DNA of 64,000 nt from VXNE01 sp965203615 (GTDB lineage Bacteria > Pseudomonadota > Gammaproteobacteria > Pseudomonadales > Azotimanducaceae), in assembly GCA_965203615.1 (NCBI GenBank), contig OZ241900.1:2480001-2544000 (forward strand), in the 5' to 3' direction. Both the position numbers and the translations under genes were made by a program. The notes under the pieces were generated by a model that was not told the origin of the DNA, searched no databases, and saw only the letters and a program-made list of their open reading frames with translations. This document shows positions 42,717-50,889 of this stretch, in pieces (the first letter of the stretch is position 1; each line of letters opens with the position of its first letter).

Positions 42717-42745
42717 TTGTTCGCCGTCCGGTGCGTGCTTACAAT
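42717..42745 (+). promoter_or_regulatory. Sigma-70-type promoter of tRNA-Lys
   Basis: TTGTTC (42717-42722) and TACAAT (42740-42745) are separated by exactly 17 bases, and a GC-rich discriminator follows, as at stable-RNA promoters. The predicted transcript starts about 10 bases upstream of the mature tRNA. Confidence 0.6.
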
Positions 42746-42763
42746 GCACGCCGCTCGCGACCA

Positions 42764-42839
42764 GGGTCGTTAGCTCAGTTGGTAGAGCAGCGGGCTTTTA
42801 ACCCGTTGGTCCTGGGTTCGAGTCCCAGACGGCCCACCA
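42764..42839 (+). tRNA. tRNA-Lys (anticodon UUU)
   Basis: 76 bases including an encoded CCA end. The acceptor stem GGGTCGT pairs with ACGGCCC (one G-U), the D arm is AGCTCAGTTGGTAGAGC, the anticodon loop CTTTTAA gives UUU, and the T arm is CTGGGTTCGAGTCCCAG. It sits next to queC, as in Pseudomonas. A reading frame running through it is an artefact. Confidence 0.97.
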
Positions 42840-42856
42840 AATCACCCTTGAAGCAG

Positions 42857-43486
42857 CTATCGGTGCACGCGCAGCGTGTAGAGCAGTTCGAGGGTGTCGA
42901 ACTGTGCATCTATCGGATCGTCGCTGCGATCCGCAGAGCGCAGGCTCGACAGGTCATAGCTCCAGGACCCGCCCCGAAGGCTTCTTGCTTCGCATGGGTC
43001 AGCAAGCAGGGCTGACCCGTCGGTCGGCGCATCGGCATAGCTCGGCTCATAGCAGTCCGCCAGCCATTCCCATACGTTGCCGGTCATGTCGTATACGCCA
43101 AAGGCGTTCGGTTGGAACTGGCCGCCGGGCGCGAGCATTGCGTAGCCGTCGTCGCACTGCAGTGTGGGCACGCCGGGATAGATCGTATTGAATGCCGCGT
43201 CCCGCACATTCCCGTAACGACACAACGCTTCCTGATCGTCGCCGAAGTGGTAGCGGGTGGACGAACCCGCACGTAGCGCATACTCGAACTCGGACTCGGT
43301 GGGAAGTCGATATGACGCCCCCGTTCTGAGGGACAACCATCTCGCGTATTCGAAGGCGGCGTCCCAATGGATGCAGGAAGCCGGCTCGGCGTCTTCGAAT
43401 GGGCGCCCAAGGTTCATCCACGTGGCTTCTGGATAACGATTATATGTGCCGTCCCCATGCAAGAGTGCCCAGCAGCCGCCGGGCAT
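42857..43486 (-). CDS. SUMF1/FGE-like domain protein, apparently 5'-truncated
   Basis: From the first Met, 209 residues carrying the sulfatase-modifying-factor fold: ASYRLPTESEFEYALRAGSS, AFGVYDMTGNVWEWLADCY and ARSLRGGSWSYDLSS. The frame stays open upstream to a TAG at 43604-43606, and that part still reads as the domain (SVPAFALGVFEITNREF) but has no start codon and lacks the usual first strand and signal peptide. It is thus a truncated gene or pseudogene. The C-terminus (LRSADRSDDPIDAQFDTLELLYTLR) lacks the two catalytic cysteines of formylglycine-generating enzyme. It lies between tRNA-Lys and queC. Confidence 0.65.
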   Translation of the reverse strand: MPGGCWALLHGDGTYNRYPEATWMNLGRPFEDAEPASCIHWDAAFEYARWLSLRTGASYRLPTESEFEYALRAGSSTRYHFGDDQEALCRYGNVRDAAFNTIYPGVPTLQCDDGYAMLAPGGQFQPNAFGVYDMTGNVWEWLADCYEPSYADAPTDGSALLADPCEARSLRGGSWSYDLSSLRSADRSDDPIDAQFDTLELLYTLRVHR

Positions 43487-43659
43487 CTCGTATCCCGAGT
43501 CATCGACGAAAGCCTGAAACTCCCGGTTGGTGATCTCGAAGACACCGAGGGCGAACGCGGGTACCGAGACTTTGCACAGGTGGCTCCCTGCAAAAGCGCG
43601 GCACTATACGCCCCGACGCAGTGTTCGCAAGCCTTGTGCCTGTTCCCGATTCGTGAGCC

Positions 43660-44331
43660 TCAGGGTTGATACTCGGTGGCATCGGGGACTTGAGCCGCGG
43701 TGAACCCCTCGCGCCGGATGCGACAGCTATCGCACTTGCCGCAGGCGCGCCGTTTCGCGTCGGGCTGGTAGCAGGACACCGTCTTGCCGTAGTCGACCCC
43801 GAGGGCGATTCCGCGCCGGATGATTTCCGATTTGGAGAGCTCGATGAGCGGCGCATGGATCACGATCCTTTCGCCTTGGACTCCCGATCTTGTCGCCAGG
43901 TTGGCGAGTTTGGCGAACGCCTCGACGAATGCCGGGCGACAGTCGGGATAGCCGGAATAATCCACGGCATTCACGCCGATGAAGATGTCGCGCGCGCCGA
44001 GCGTTTCCGCCCATGCCAGTGCGAGGGAAAGGAACACGGTGTTCCGCGCAGGGACGTAAGTGATGGGGATGCCGGAGGTCGGAGTTTCGGGCACCGCGAT
44101 ACCCGGATCGGTGAGGGCCGAACCGCCGAAGGACGACAGGTCGACGGTGACCACCCTGTGTTCGTGAGCGCCCAGGGTCTTCGCAATGCTCCTGGCGGCG
44201 TCGAGTTCGACGTCGTGGCGCTGCCCGTAGGCGACGGATAGCGCGTAGCAGTGGAATCCCCGGTCTCGGGCGATGGCGAGGGCGGTGGCGGAGTCGAGGC
44301 CACCGGAGACGAGGACGACCGCACGAGTCAT
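43660..44331 (-). CDS. queC: 7-cyano-7-deazaguanine synthase
   Basis: A 223-residue PP-loop enzyme with SGGLDS at 9-14 and the zinc site Cys187, Cys197, Cys200, Cys203 (CYQPDAKRRACGKCDSC). It converts 7-carboxy-7-deazaguanine to preQ0 using ATP and ammonia in queuosine synthesis. The Met of MTRAVVLVSG is chosen; it overlaps the queE stop by four bases. Confidence 0.94.
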   Translation of the reverse strand: MTRAVVLVSGGLDSATALAIARDRGFHCYALSVAYGQRHDVELDAARSIAKTLGAHEHRVVTVDLSSFGGSALTDPGIAVPETPTSGIPITYVPARNTVFLSLALAWAETLGARDIFIGVNAVDYSGYPDCRPAFVEAFAKLANLATRSGVQGERIVIHAPLIELSKSEIIRRGIALGVDYGKTVSCYQPDAKRRACGKCDSCRIRREGFTAAQVPDATEYQP

Positions 44332-44978
44332 CGGCCGGGCTGATCGCCCCAAAGCGCCTTGTGCAACTGAATCTGCATGCGCACGTCCAGCCCGTCACGC
44401 AAGATCCACTCCGCAAGCGTCCGGCCCGACAGTTCGGTGGCGGAAGGCGAGAACAGTATTTCGCCCACGCGCTCCCGCAGGCGCAGCTCCTCGCACTTGC
44501 GCTTGGCCCATGCGTAGTCGAGTTCGTCGCAGATGACGAACTTGACCTCGTCCCGGGGCCCCAACCGCTCGACATTCCGGTAGTCGTTGCGGTGGACTTC
44601 CCGCGACCCGGGTGTCTTCAGATCCATGACGATGGTGACGCGGTCGTCGACACCGGAGATGTCCAGGGCACCACTGGTCTCGAGCGAGACCCGATAGCCC
44701 CGGTCACACAGAGCGGCCATCAGGGGATGGACGCCGGGCTGCGCCAGCGGTTCGCCGCCTGTGACGGTGACGAAGCGGGCCGGTAGGTCGCTCACGCGTT
44801 GCACCACCGCCTCCATCGTCATGACTTCACCGCCCGTGAAGGCATAAGCCGTGTCGCAGTATTGGCATCGCAGCGGACAACCCGTGAGCCGCACGAAAGT
44901 CGTGGGCCTGCCCATGGACGATGACTCTCCCTGGAGCGAGTGAAAGATCTCGGTAATGCGCAGGGAAGAATCTCTCAT
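44328..44978 (-). CDS. queE: 7-carboxy-7-deazaguanine synthase (radical SAM)
   Basis: A 216-residue radical SAM enzyme. EIFHSLQGESSSMGRPTTFV leads to LTGCPLRCQYCDTAYAF with cluster cysteines 34, 38 and 41; VTVTGGEPLAQPG binds SAM. It makes the deazapurine ring from carboxytetrahydropterin for queuosine. The start MRDSSLRITEIF is taken over an upstream Met. Coupled to queC downstream and 55 bp after cpoB. Confidence 0.94.
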   Translation of the reverse strand: MRDSSLRITEIFHSLQGESSSMGRPTTFVRLTGCPLRCQYCDTAYAFTGGEVMTMEAVVQRVSDLPARFVTVTGGEPLAQPGVHPLMAALCDRGYRVSLETSGALDISGVDDRVTIVMDLKTPGSREVHRNDYRNVERLGPRDEVKFVICDELDYAWAKRKCEELRLRERVGEILFSPSATELSGRTLAEWILRDGLDVRMQIQLHKALWGDQPGR

Positions 44979-45032
44979 TCTGCTTTGTTCAGGGCGCATT
45001 TGGAGCGCGAAGCTCGCTCCCGCCACGTCCGG

Positions 45033-45905
45033 TCAGCGCAGCTCGTCGGCGTGTTGCTGTGCCAGGCTGGCGGCTGTTGAGTCGGGATACTCGCGCACGA
45101 CACGGTCGAGGTATTCGATGGCGCGATCGGGTTCGTCCAGTTGCGTGTAGACGACGCCGAGTTTGTACAGCGCATCCGGCACCTTGTTGTGGTCGGGATA
45201 GAGTGTCACAACGATCACAAGGGACTGGCGCGCAGCTTCGGGGTCGCCGTTCTTGCGGTGCAGTTCTCCGAGCCAGTAATAGGCATTCGGCGTGTACTGG
45301 CCGTTGGGAAACTCGTCGATCAGCCCTTGAAAGATCTCCGTCGCGGCAGCGTATTCCTGACGCTGCATCATTTCGTAGGCGGACTCGTACGTCCCCCTCT
45401 CCGTCGGCGCTGCGCCGGGCTGCTGCAACGGTTGGTCCGCACTCGCTTCGGGGCGGGTAGTTCCATCGGTCACCGCCGGCGAACCGGGCGCATCGGGCAC
45501 TAGCGTCCCGCCGCTCAGCTCCGCGACTCGCCTGTCCAGGCCGAGGTAGCGTTCATGCTGCTCCCGCGCGAGCCGCTCGATCTGGTTCTGCTGCTCCTCC
45601 AGTGCGCCGTTGAGGCGTTGCACCTCGTCCTGCAACAACTGGAGCTGGTAGAACAGTTGTCCCAACTGGCTGGTGCCAGCGGGTGCCACTTCGGTTACCG
45701 CCGTGGTGGGGGGACTGCGGGAAGTCGTCCTGTTGCGTTGCGCTGAAACGGAATCCCCCGGCCGCGTCACTTCCTCGGCCACCGACTCTTCCACTGGCGC
45801 GGCGCCATGGACGCTGGTGAAGGAATACAGGATGAAGACACTCGCCAGCCATCGCCGGCCGTGCGGCGACGACACCACCCCGGCACCGGCGGGATGCCAA
45901 TCCAT
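45033..45905 (-). CDS. cpoB: Tol-Pal-associated periplasmic protein CpoB (YbgF)
   Basis: A 290-residue protein. A signal sequence (RRWLASVFILYSFTSVHGAA) lies near residues 16-35 and is followed by a short coiled coil (LFYQLQLLQDEVQRLNGALEEQQNQIERLAREQ), the trimerisation part. The C-terminal 120 residues are TPR repeats (AYEMMQRQEYAAATEIFQGL, AYYWLGELHRKNGD, DALYKLGVVYTQLDEPDRAI). CpoB links peptidoglycan synthesis to outer-membrane constriction through Tol. Start at MDWHPAG is chosen; a longer frame exists but is not conserved-looking. Confidence 0.92.
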   Translation of the reverse strand: MDWHPAGAGVVSSPHGRRWLASVFILYSFTSVHGAAPVEESVAEEVTRPGDSVSAQRNRTTSRSPPTTAVTEVAPAGTSQLGQLFYQLQLLQDEVQRLNGALEEQQNQIERLAREQHERYLGLDRRVAELSGGTLVPDAPGSPAVTDGTTRPEASADQPLQQPGAAPTERGTYESAYEMMQRQEYAAATEIFQGLIDEFPNGQYTPNAYYWLGELHRKNGDPEAARQSLVIVVTLYPDHNKVPDALYKLGVVYTQLDEPDRAIEYLDRVVREYPDSTAASLAQQHADELR

Positions 45906-45981
45906 GCCCTGCTTCACCGGCGCGGAAAGCGTGTCAGTCGGAGCCGCTCGCCTTGTCGGGACGGCTCCGACCGAGGTCGCC

Positions 45982-46548
45982 TCATTGATAGACGAGTTCC
46001 GCTCTCCGGTTCTTCGCCCAGGCCTCCTCATTGGAGCCGACATCGACAGGCTGTTCTTCTCCGTAGCTCACGACGTCCGCTATCTGCGATCGCCGCACAC
46101 CCGAGGTGGTGAGAAATTCCACCACGGCGTTGGCGCGCTTCTCGCCCAGCGCCAGGTTGTAGTCGCGCGTCCCGCGTTCATCGCAATGACCTTCCACTGC
46201 GATCGAACGGTCCCGGTTGGTGGAGAGGAAGGCTGCATGCTTTTCGAGGACCCGTATGTCCGCCGGCCGCAGCAGCGCCTTGTCAAAGTCGAAGTGCACG
46301 ATTCGCGCCAATGGACGCCCGTCCGCGGGATCCAGGGGGTTACCGAACTCGTCCACCGTCGGCTTCACCTCGACGGGTGCCGGTGGCGGTTCCACCTTGG
46401 GTGCCGGTTCGTCATCTATGACTTCTACGGGTTGCGGGCCGGCGCAGCTCGCACAGCCAGCCAACACACCACCGGCAAGCACCGCGACGACGAAGCCCCT
46501 TACGCGGTTCCCCCACAAAGTCCCGCTCTCTGTCGAAAAATGCCTCAC
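45982..46548 (-). CDS. pal: Peptidoglycan-associated lipoprotein Pal
   Basis: A 188-residue lipoprotein. The lipobox LAGC puts the lipid-bearing cysteine at residue 32 after an unusually long N-terminal region, and a Pro-rich linker (PAPKVEPPPAPVEVKP) follows. The OmpA-like peptidoglycan-binding domain reads VHFDFDKALLRP, VEGHCDERGTRDYNLALGEKRA and SYGEEQPVDVG. It anchors the outer membrane to peptidoglycan and binds TolB. It lies between tolB and cpoB in the standard order. Confidence 0.95.
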   Translation of the reverse strand: MRHFSTESGTLWGNRVRGFVVAVLAGGVLAGCASCAGPQPVEVIDDEPAPKVEPPPAPVEVKPTVDEFGNPLDPADGRPLARIVHFDFDKALLRPADIRVLEKHAAFLSTNRDRSIAVEGHCDERGTRDYNLALGEKRANAVVEFLTTSGVRRSQIADVVSYGEEQPVDVGSNEEAWAKNRRAELVYQ

Positions 46549-46601
46549 TTCGCTTCTCCTGTATTGTCGATCTGGATCCCCTGACCTTCCTTAAGCGGGG
46601 C

Positions 46602-47921
46602 CTAGGTTCCCGGCGAGAACGCATCCATGTACGGGGACCATGCAGGTTCCCTGACGTCGCCTTCCGCCGAAGGCAGCCGATACTTGACGCGTCCGTCTAT
46701 CGAAACAACCGCTAGTATACCCCTACCCCCCACCTGGGTGGCATAGATCAGCATCGCTCCGTTCGGCGCGACGGATGGCGATTCATCCAGCGATGTGGCG
46801 GTGAGCACTCTAATGCCGTCATCCCGCTCCAGGTTCTGCCAGGCGATGTGATAGGTCCCATTCCGCCGGTGGACGTACACGAGGTTCTTTCCGTCCGGCA
46901 GCAGTCGGGCCCGGGCATTCCAGTCGCCCTCGAAAGTCAGTCGCTCGACCATCGAGTTGGTCAGGTCGGTTCGATAGATCTGCGGGCGGCCACCCCGGTC
47001 GGAAGTGAATATCAGCCCGGTGCCGTCCGCCGTCCAGCTCGGCTCGGTGTCGATGGCCGACGGGTACCGCGTGATGCGCCGCAGCTCACCGGTCACGAGA
47101 TCCTTCACGTAGATTTCCGCGTTGCCGTCGCGGGAAAGAACCAGCGCGAGGCGATTGCCGTCGGGCGAGAACACCGGCGCGCTGTTGAGGCCCCTGTATT
47201 CGGCGACCCGTGAGCGTGAACCCGTGACGATGTCCTGGATGATGATGGCCGGTCTTCCGCCCTCGAACGACACGTAGGCGACTCGTCGCCCGTCCGGCGC
47301 CCAACTCGACGACAGCAGGGGCTCATTGGACTCGAACAGCGTGCGCACCCGGGCGCCATCGGAATCCGCCATCTTCAGGTGGTAGGTCGCATACGAAGTG
47401 CCGGCGTCCTTCGCGAGCACATAGAGGATCTTCGTGGAGAAAGCGCCTCGAATGCCGGTGATGGTTTCATATATGTCGTCCGAGATGCTGTGGGCAACAT
47501 CCCTGACCTGCGGTGCCCGGGCGTCGATCCGGCGTGTCGTCAACTGCCGTTCGTTGAATATGTCCAACAGGTGGTAGGCAACGGAGAAGTCGCCGTTCGG
47601 CTGTTTCCGGAGGCGCCCGATGACGACGTACTCGATGTCGAGAATGCGCCAGTCGCGGAAGAACACGTCCTCGACCCGGGCAGGGAACGACAGCATGTTG
47701 TCCCTCGGCAATGGATCGAACTGGCCGCTGCGCGCGAGATCGAAGGACACGATTTCGGCGATCCCCGCATCGGTCGAGTCCAGGGTTTCGAAGGGGACGA
47801 CGGCGATCCTGGTCGGGTCGTCGTAGCCCTGGTTGATGATGATCGTCTCAAGCGCGACAACGCGAGCCGCGACCAGCGATGCGGCCAGGCAGGCGGCCCA
47901 CACCCAGTGTCTATTCAACAT
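46602..47921 (-). CDS. tolB: Tol-Pal system beta-propeller protein TolB
   Basis: A 439-residue periplasmic protein with signal peptide (WVWAACLAASLVAARVVA). The N-terminal domain contains RIAVVPFETL and DWRILDIEYVVIGRL; the C-terminal six-bladed propeller shows repeated WAPDGRRVAYVSF, FSPDGNRLALVLS and WTADGTGLIFTSDR blades. TolB connects Pal and the Tol inner-membrane complex. ATG at 47921 is chosen; a TTG two codons earlier overlaps the tolA stop. Confidence 0.95.
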   Translation of the reverse strand: MLNRHWVWAACLAASLVAARVVALETIIINQGYDDPTRIAVVPFETLDSTDAGIAEIVSFDLARSGQFDPLPRDNMLSFPARVEDVFFRDWRILDIEYVVIGRLRKQPNGDFSVAYHLLDIFNERQLTTRRIDARAPQVRDVAHSISDDIYETITGIRGAFSTKILYVLAKDAGTSYATYHLKMADSDGARVRTLFESNEPLLSSSWAPDGRRVAYVSFEGGRPAIIIQDIVTGSRSRVAEYRGLNSAPVFSPDGNRLALVLSRDGNAEIYVKDLVTGELRRITRYPSAIDTEPSWTADGTGLIFTSDRGGRPQIYRTDLTNSMVERLTFEGDWNARARLLPDGKNLVYVHRRNGTYHIAWQNLERDDGIRVLTATSLDESPSVAPNGAMLIYATQVGGRGILAVVSIDGRVKYRLPSAEGDVREPAWSPYMDAFSPGT

Positions 47922-47923
47922 AT

Positions 47924-48634
47924 TCAACGTAAAAGGTCCTGTGGTTTGAACAGCAACACGAACGACCGGAAATGTCGCTCGAACAGTCTCGTCTCCGGAG
48001 GCACCTCGAACCGTCGAGCCTTTTGAACGGCGGCTTCGGCGGAGCGGTCGAAGGCGCTGTTGCCGCTCGAGGATATCACGGTCACCGAGACGACCTCGCC
48101 GGTCGGTATCAACTCCACCCGCAATTGCGCCTCCATGTCGTTGCGCGCGGACGGCGGCCTCGACCAGTTGGCAACGACCGCGCGATAGATGCCGTCGACG
48201 TACGTGAGTGCCGCGGGTTCGTCGCCGTCCTCTCCCAAGTCCATCATCTCGCGCTCGAGTTCCTCCTCGAAAAACCGCTCCGCCAGCGCCTCGAGCCGCT
48301 TTTTCCGCGCCTCCTCCTCTCGCTGCCGCTCGCGTTCGGCTTCGTCGCGTTCGCGCTGTTGCTCGGCAAGGGGATCGATCTTCGGTTTCGGGACTTCGGC
48401 GGCGGGCGGCTCGGGTTTCGGCTCGGGTCTGGGTGCGGGAGGCGGAGGGGTCGGCGGCGCGGGCCTTGGCCTGGGCCGCTCAAGCACGAGCAGCGCCGCG
48501 TCGACGATGTTGGGCGTGACGACTCGGGGCTCTACCGGGGGAGGCTTCCAGCCCTGCGACAGCGCGAAAGCCACGGCCGCGTGGACGCCAAATGCCAGCA
48601 GCAGCGGAAGACTGTAGTCACGCAGCGTGTGCAT
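47924..48634 (-). CDS. tolA: Cell envelope integrity protein TolA, short form
   Basis: A 236-residue TonB-like protein. An N-terminal membrane anchor (DYSLPLLLAFGVHAAVAFALS) is followed by a Pro-rich segment, a charged helix (RERDEAERERQREEEARKKR) and a C-terminal domain (YRAVVANWSRPPSA, VISSSGNSAFDRSAEAAVQKA). The helical domain is much shorter than in enterobacteria. It couples the TolQR motor to the outer membrane. Its start overlaps the tolR stop by one base. Confidence 0.9.
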   Translation of the reverse strand: MHTLRDYSLPLLLAFGVHAAVAFALSQGWKPPPVEPRVVTPNIVDAALLVLERPRPRPAPPTPPPPAPRPEPKPEPPAAEVPKPKIDPLAEQQRERDEAERERQREEEARKKRLEALAERFFEEELEREMMDLGEDGDEPAALTYVDGIYRAVVANWSRPPSARNDMEAQLRVELIPTGEVVSVTVISSSGNSAFDRSAEAAVQKARRFEVPPETRLFERHFRSFVLLFKPQDLLR

Positions 48635-49083
48635 CACCCGCCTTCGGTTGCGGCGCTGATGTCGGGCGGGTCCGTAATCAGACCGACGCTCTCGGCGCCG
48701 GCCTTCTGCAATACGGTCATGACGCTGATTACGTTGCCGTAGTCCAAGGTGTGGTCGGCCCGAATGTACACGGGCAGGTTCGGACGTGCGCCGATAATCC
48801 GCGCCACCTCGTCCTCCAGCGAGTAGATGGTGACGCGACGGCCCCTTTCGGTGTCCTTGCGCACACCGGTGTTGACGAACACCGCGCCCTCTCGATTCAC
48901 GGTGACCACCAGGGGATCGCTTTCCTCGTCGGACAATGGGTCCGAGGGTGCCTGGGGCAGATCGATATCGACGCCCTGCATCAGGAGCGGCGCCGTCGCC
49001 ATGAAGATGACGAGCAGGACCAGCATCACGTCGACAAACGGCACGACGTTGATCTCGGACATGAGTTTTCGCCGTCTGGCCAT
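48634..49083 (-). CDS. tolR: Tol-Pal system motor protein TolR
   Basis: A 149-residue ExbD/TolR-family protein. MSEINVVPFVDVMLVLLVIFMATAPLL carries the single membrane helix with the proton-channel Asp in FVDVMLVLL. The periplasmic domain has PVYIRADHTLDYGNVISVM near the C-terminus. With TolQ it forms the proton-driven motor. The gene lies 10 bp after tolQ. Confidence 0.95.
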   Translation of the reverse strand: MARRRKLMSEINVVPFVDVMLVLLVIFMATAPLLMQGVDIDLPQAPSDPLSDEESDPLVVTVNREGAVFVNTGVRKDTERGRRVTIYSLEDEVARIIGARPNLPVYIRADHTLDYGNVISVMTVLQKAGAESVGLITDPPDISAATEGG

Positions 49084-49092
49084 GGTCGGAAA

Positions 49093-49770
49093 TCAGGTCT
49101 TGTGCGCCGCGCGGTAGAGAATGCTGGTCAACTCTTCGGCAAAGGTGTCGTAGCGCCTGACCAGGACATCGACCCGGGCGGAGAAACGGTTGTAGCCGAC
49201 GTGGGCTGGTATGGCGGCAAAGAGCCCCATCGCGGCAGCGATCAGGGCTTCGGAAATCCCCGGTGCCACTGATGCGAGCGTGGCCTGGCTCATGTTGGCA
49301 AGACTGCGGAACGAATTCATGATGCCCCAAATGGTACCCAGGAGACCTACGTAAACGGCGGTGGAGCCAACCGTCGCGAGGAAGCCGAGGTGCCGTTCCA
49401 GGGTTTCTTCTTCCCGGCCCCGCGCTACGCGCATCGCTCGCTCCACGCCCTGCATGACGGCGTCCGCGTCGACGCCCGCCTGGTCGGACAGGCGGATGTA
49501 CTCGCGGAAACCGGCCGCGAAGATCATCTCGCTGCCGTTCAGGTTGTCCGCATCCTCCTGCAGTTCGCCGTACAGCTCCCTGAGGTCGACGCCGGACCAG
49601 AACCGGTCCTCGAACTCGTCCATCTGGCGATGGGCGCGGCTGAGGGCGAACCAGCGTTGGAAGATCACCATCCAGGAGATCACGGATGCCGCCGCCAGCA
49701 GCAGCATGACAATCTGGACGAGCAAGGTTGCGTTGACTATCAGGTCGAATATCGGGATTTGTTGGGGCAT
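49093..49770 (-). CDS. tolQ: Tol-Pal system proton channel protein TolQ
   Basis: A 225-residue ExbB/TolQ protein with three membrane helices (residues about 10-35, 130-155, 165-190). FLATVGSTAVYVGLLGTIWGIMNSF and LASVAPGISEALIAAAMGLFAAIPAHVGYN are the conserved channel-forming stretches. It is the first tol gene. ybgC, which usually lies between ruvB and tolQ, is absent: only 36 bp separate the two. Confidence 0.95.
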   Translation of the reverse strand: MPQQIPIFDLIVNATLLVQIVMLLLAAASVISWMVIFQRWFALSRAHRQMDEFEDRFWSGVDLRELYGELQEDADNLNGSEMIFAAGFREYIRLSDQAGVDADAVMQGVERAMRVARGREEETLERHLGFLATVGSTAVYVGLLGTIWGIMNSFRSLANMSQATLASVAPGISEALIAAAMGLFAAIPAHVGYNRFSARVDVLVRRYDTFAEELTSILYRAAHKT

Positions 49771-49806
49771 ATGCGTTGGCTGTTGTTTGGGTGGTTTTCC
49801 TGGTTG

Positions 49807-50889
49807 CTATTCTGTTGCGTCCGGCGCGTCCTCGCCGTCGTCGAAGCCGAGGTCAAGCGGGCTTTGCTGTCCGCGCGCCGCGCTATCCGATGGTCGCAGG
49901 CCGAAGTGCTGGTAGGCCTTCTTGGTGGCGACGCGGCCACGCGGCGTGCGCATGAGGAAGCCTTCCCGGATGAGATACGGTTCGAGCACGTCCTCGATGG
50001 TATCTTTTTCCTCGCTGATGGCGACGGCGAGCGAGTCCAGCCCCACCGGTCCACCCCCGAAATGGCGCAGCACGGTGTCCAGCAATTTGCGGTCCAGTTG
50101 ATCGAAACCTTCCTGGTCGACATCGAGTTGATCCAGCCACTTGCGAGCGGACTGCCTCGTGATTCTGCCGTCTCCGCGCACCTGGACGTAGTCGCGCACG
50201 CGGCGCGTCAGGCGATTGGCGATTCGGGGTGTGCCCCGGGACCGGCTGGCGATCTCTCTCGCGCCGCCCTTGTTCACCGAGACTTCCATTTTTGCCGCCG
50301 ACGCTTCCACGATCGTGGCCAACTCGTCGACCGAGTAGAACTCCAGGCGCTGTACGATTCCGAACCGGTCGCGAAAGGGCGACGTCAGCAGCCCGGCGCG
50401 GGTTGTCGCGCCCACGAGGGTGAACTGCGGCAAGCGGAACTTGATCGACTTGGCCGCCGGACCCTCGCCCACGGGGATGTCGATCTCGGCGTCTTCCATG
50501 GCGGGATACAGGCGCTCCTCGACGACGGGCGAGAGGCGGTGAATCTCGTCAACGAACAGCACATCGCCCGGCTCGAGATTGGTGATCATCGCGGCCAGGC
50601 GTCCGGGAATCTCGATGACCGGCCCCGAGGTGGCCTTGATTGCGACATCCAGTTCGTTCGCGACGATGTGTGCGAGCGTCGTCTTGCCGAGCCCCGGCGG
50701 ACCGCAGATCAGGGTGTGGTCGAGCGATTCGCCACGATGCCGCGCGGCTTCGATGGCGATACCTATCTGTTCCTTGACCTTCGCCTGGCCGACGTATTCG
50801 GAGAGCCGCGTCGGTCTGAGGGAGCGTTCAAGGGACGCATCGCGGGAATCGGCCTGGCTCGACGTGATGCGGTCGCGTTCTATGCTCAC
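49807..50889 (-). CDS. ruvB: Holliday junction branch migration ATPase RuvB
   Basis: A 360-residue AAA+ ATPase. SLRPTRLSEYVGQAKVKEQ precedes Walker A GPPGLGKTTLAHIVA and Walker B VLFVDEIHRLSPVVEE; VGATTRAGLLTSPFRDRFG contains sensor 1 and the arginine finger, and the winged-helix domain ends TPRGRVATKKAYQHFG. It drives branch migration with RuvA. The GTG start overlaps the ruvA stop by four bases; the longer frame upstream is antisense-like and rejected. Confidence 0.96.
   Translation of the reverse strand: MSIERDRITSSQADSRDASLERSLRPTRLSEYVGQAKVKEQIGIAIEAARHRGESLDHTLICGPPGLGKTTLAHIVANELDVAIKATSGPVIEIPGRLAAMITNLEPGDVLFVDEIHRLSPVVEERLYPAMEDAEIDIPVGEGPAAKSIKFRLPQFTLVGATTRAGLLTSPFRDRFGIVQRLEFYSVDELATIVEASAAKMEVSVNKGGAREIASRSRGTPRIANRLTRRVRDYVQVRGDGRITRQSARKWLDQLDVDQEGFDQLDRKLLDTVLRHFGGGPVGLDSLAVAISEEKDTIEDVLEPYLIREGFLMRTPRGRVATKKAYQHFGLRPSDSAARGQQSPLDLGFDDGEDAPDATE

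Noticed and set aside
42731..43015. Plus-strand frame running through tRNA-Lys
   Set aside because: It translates the tRNA itself (the familiar LAQLVEQ artefact) and then the antisense of the SUMF1-like gene.
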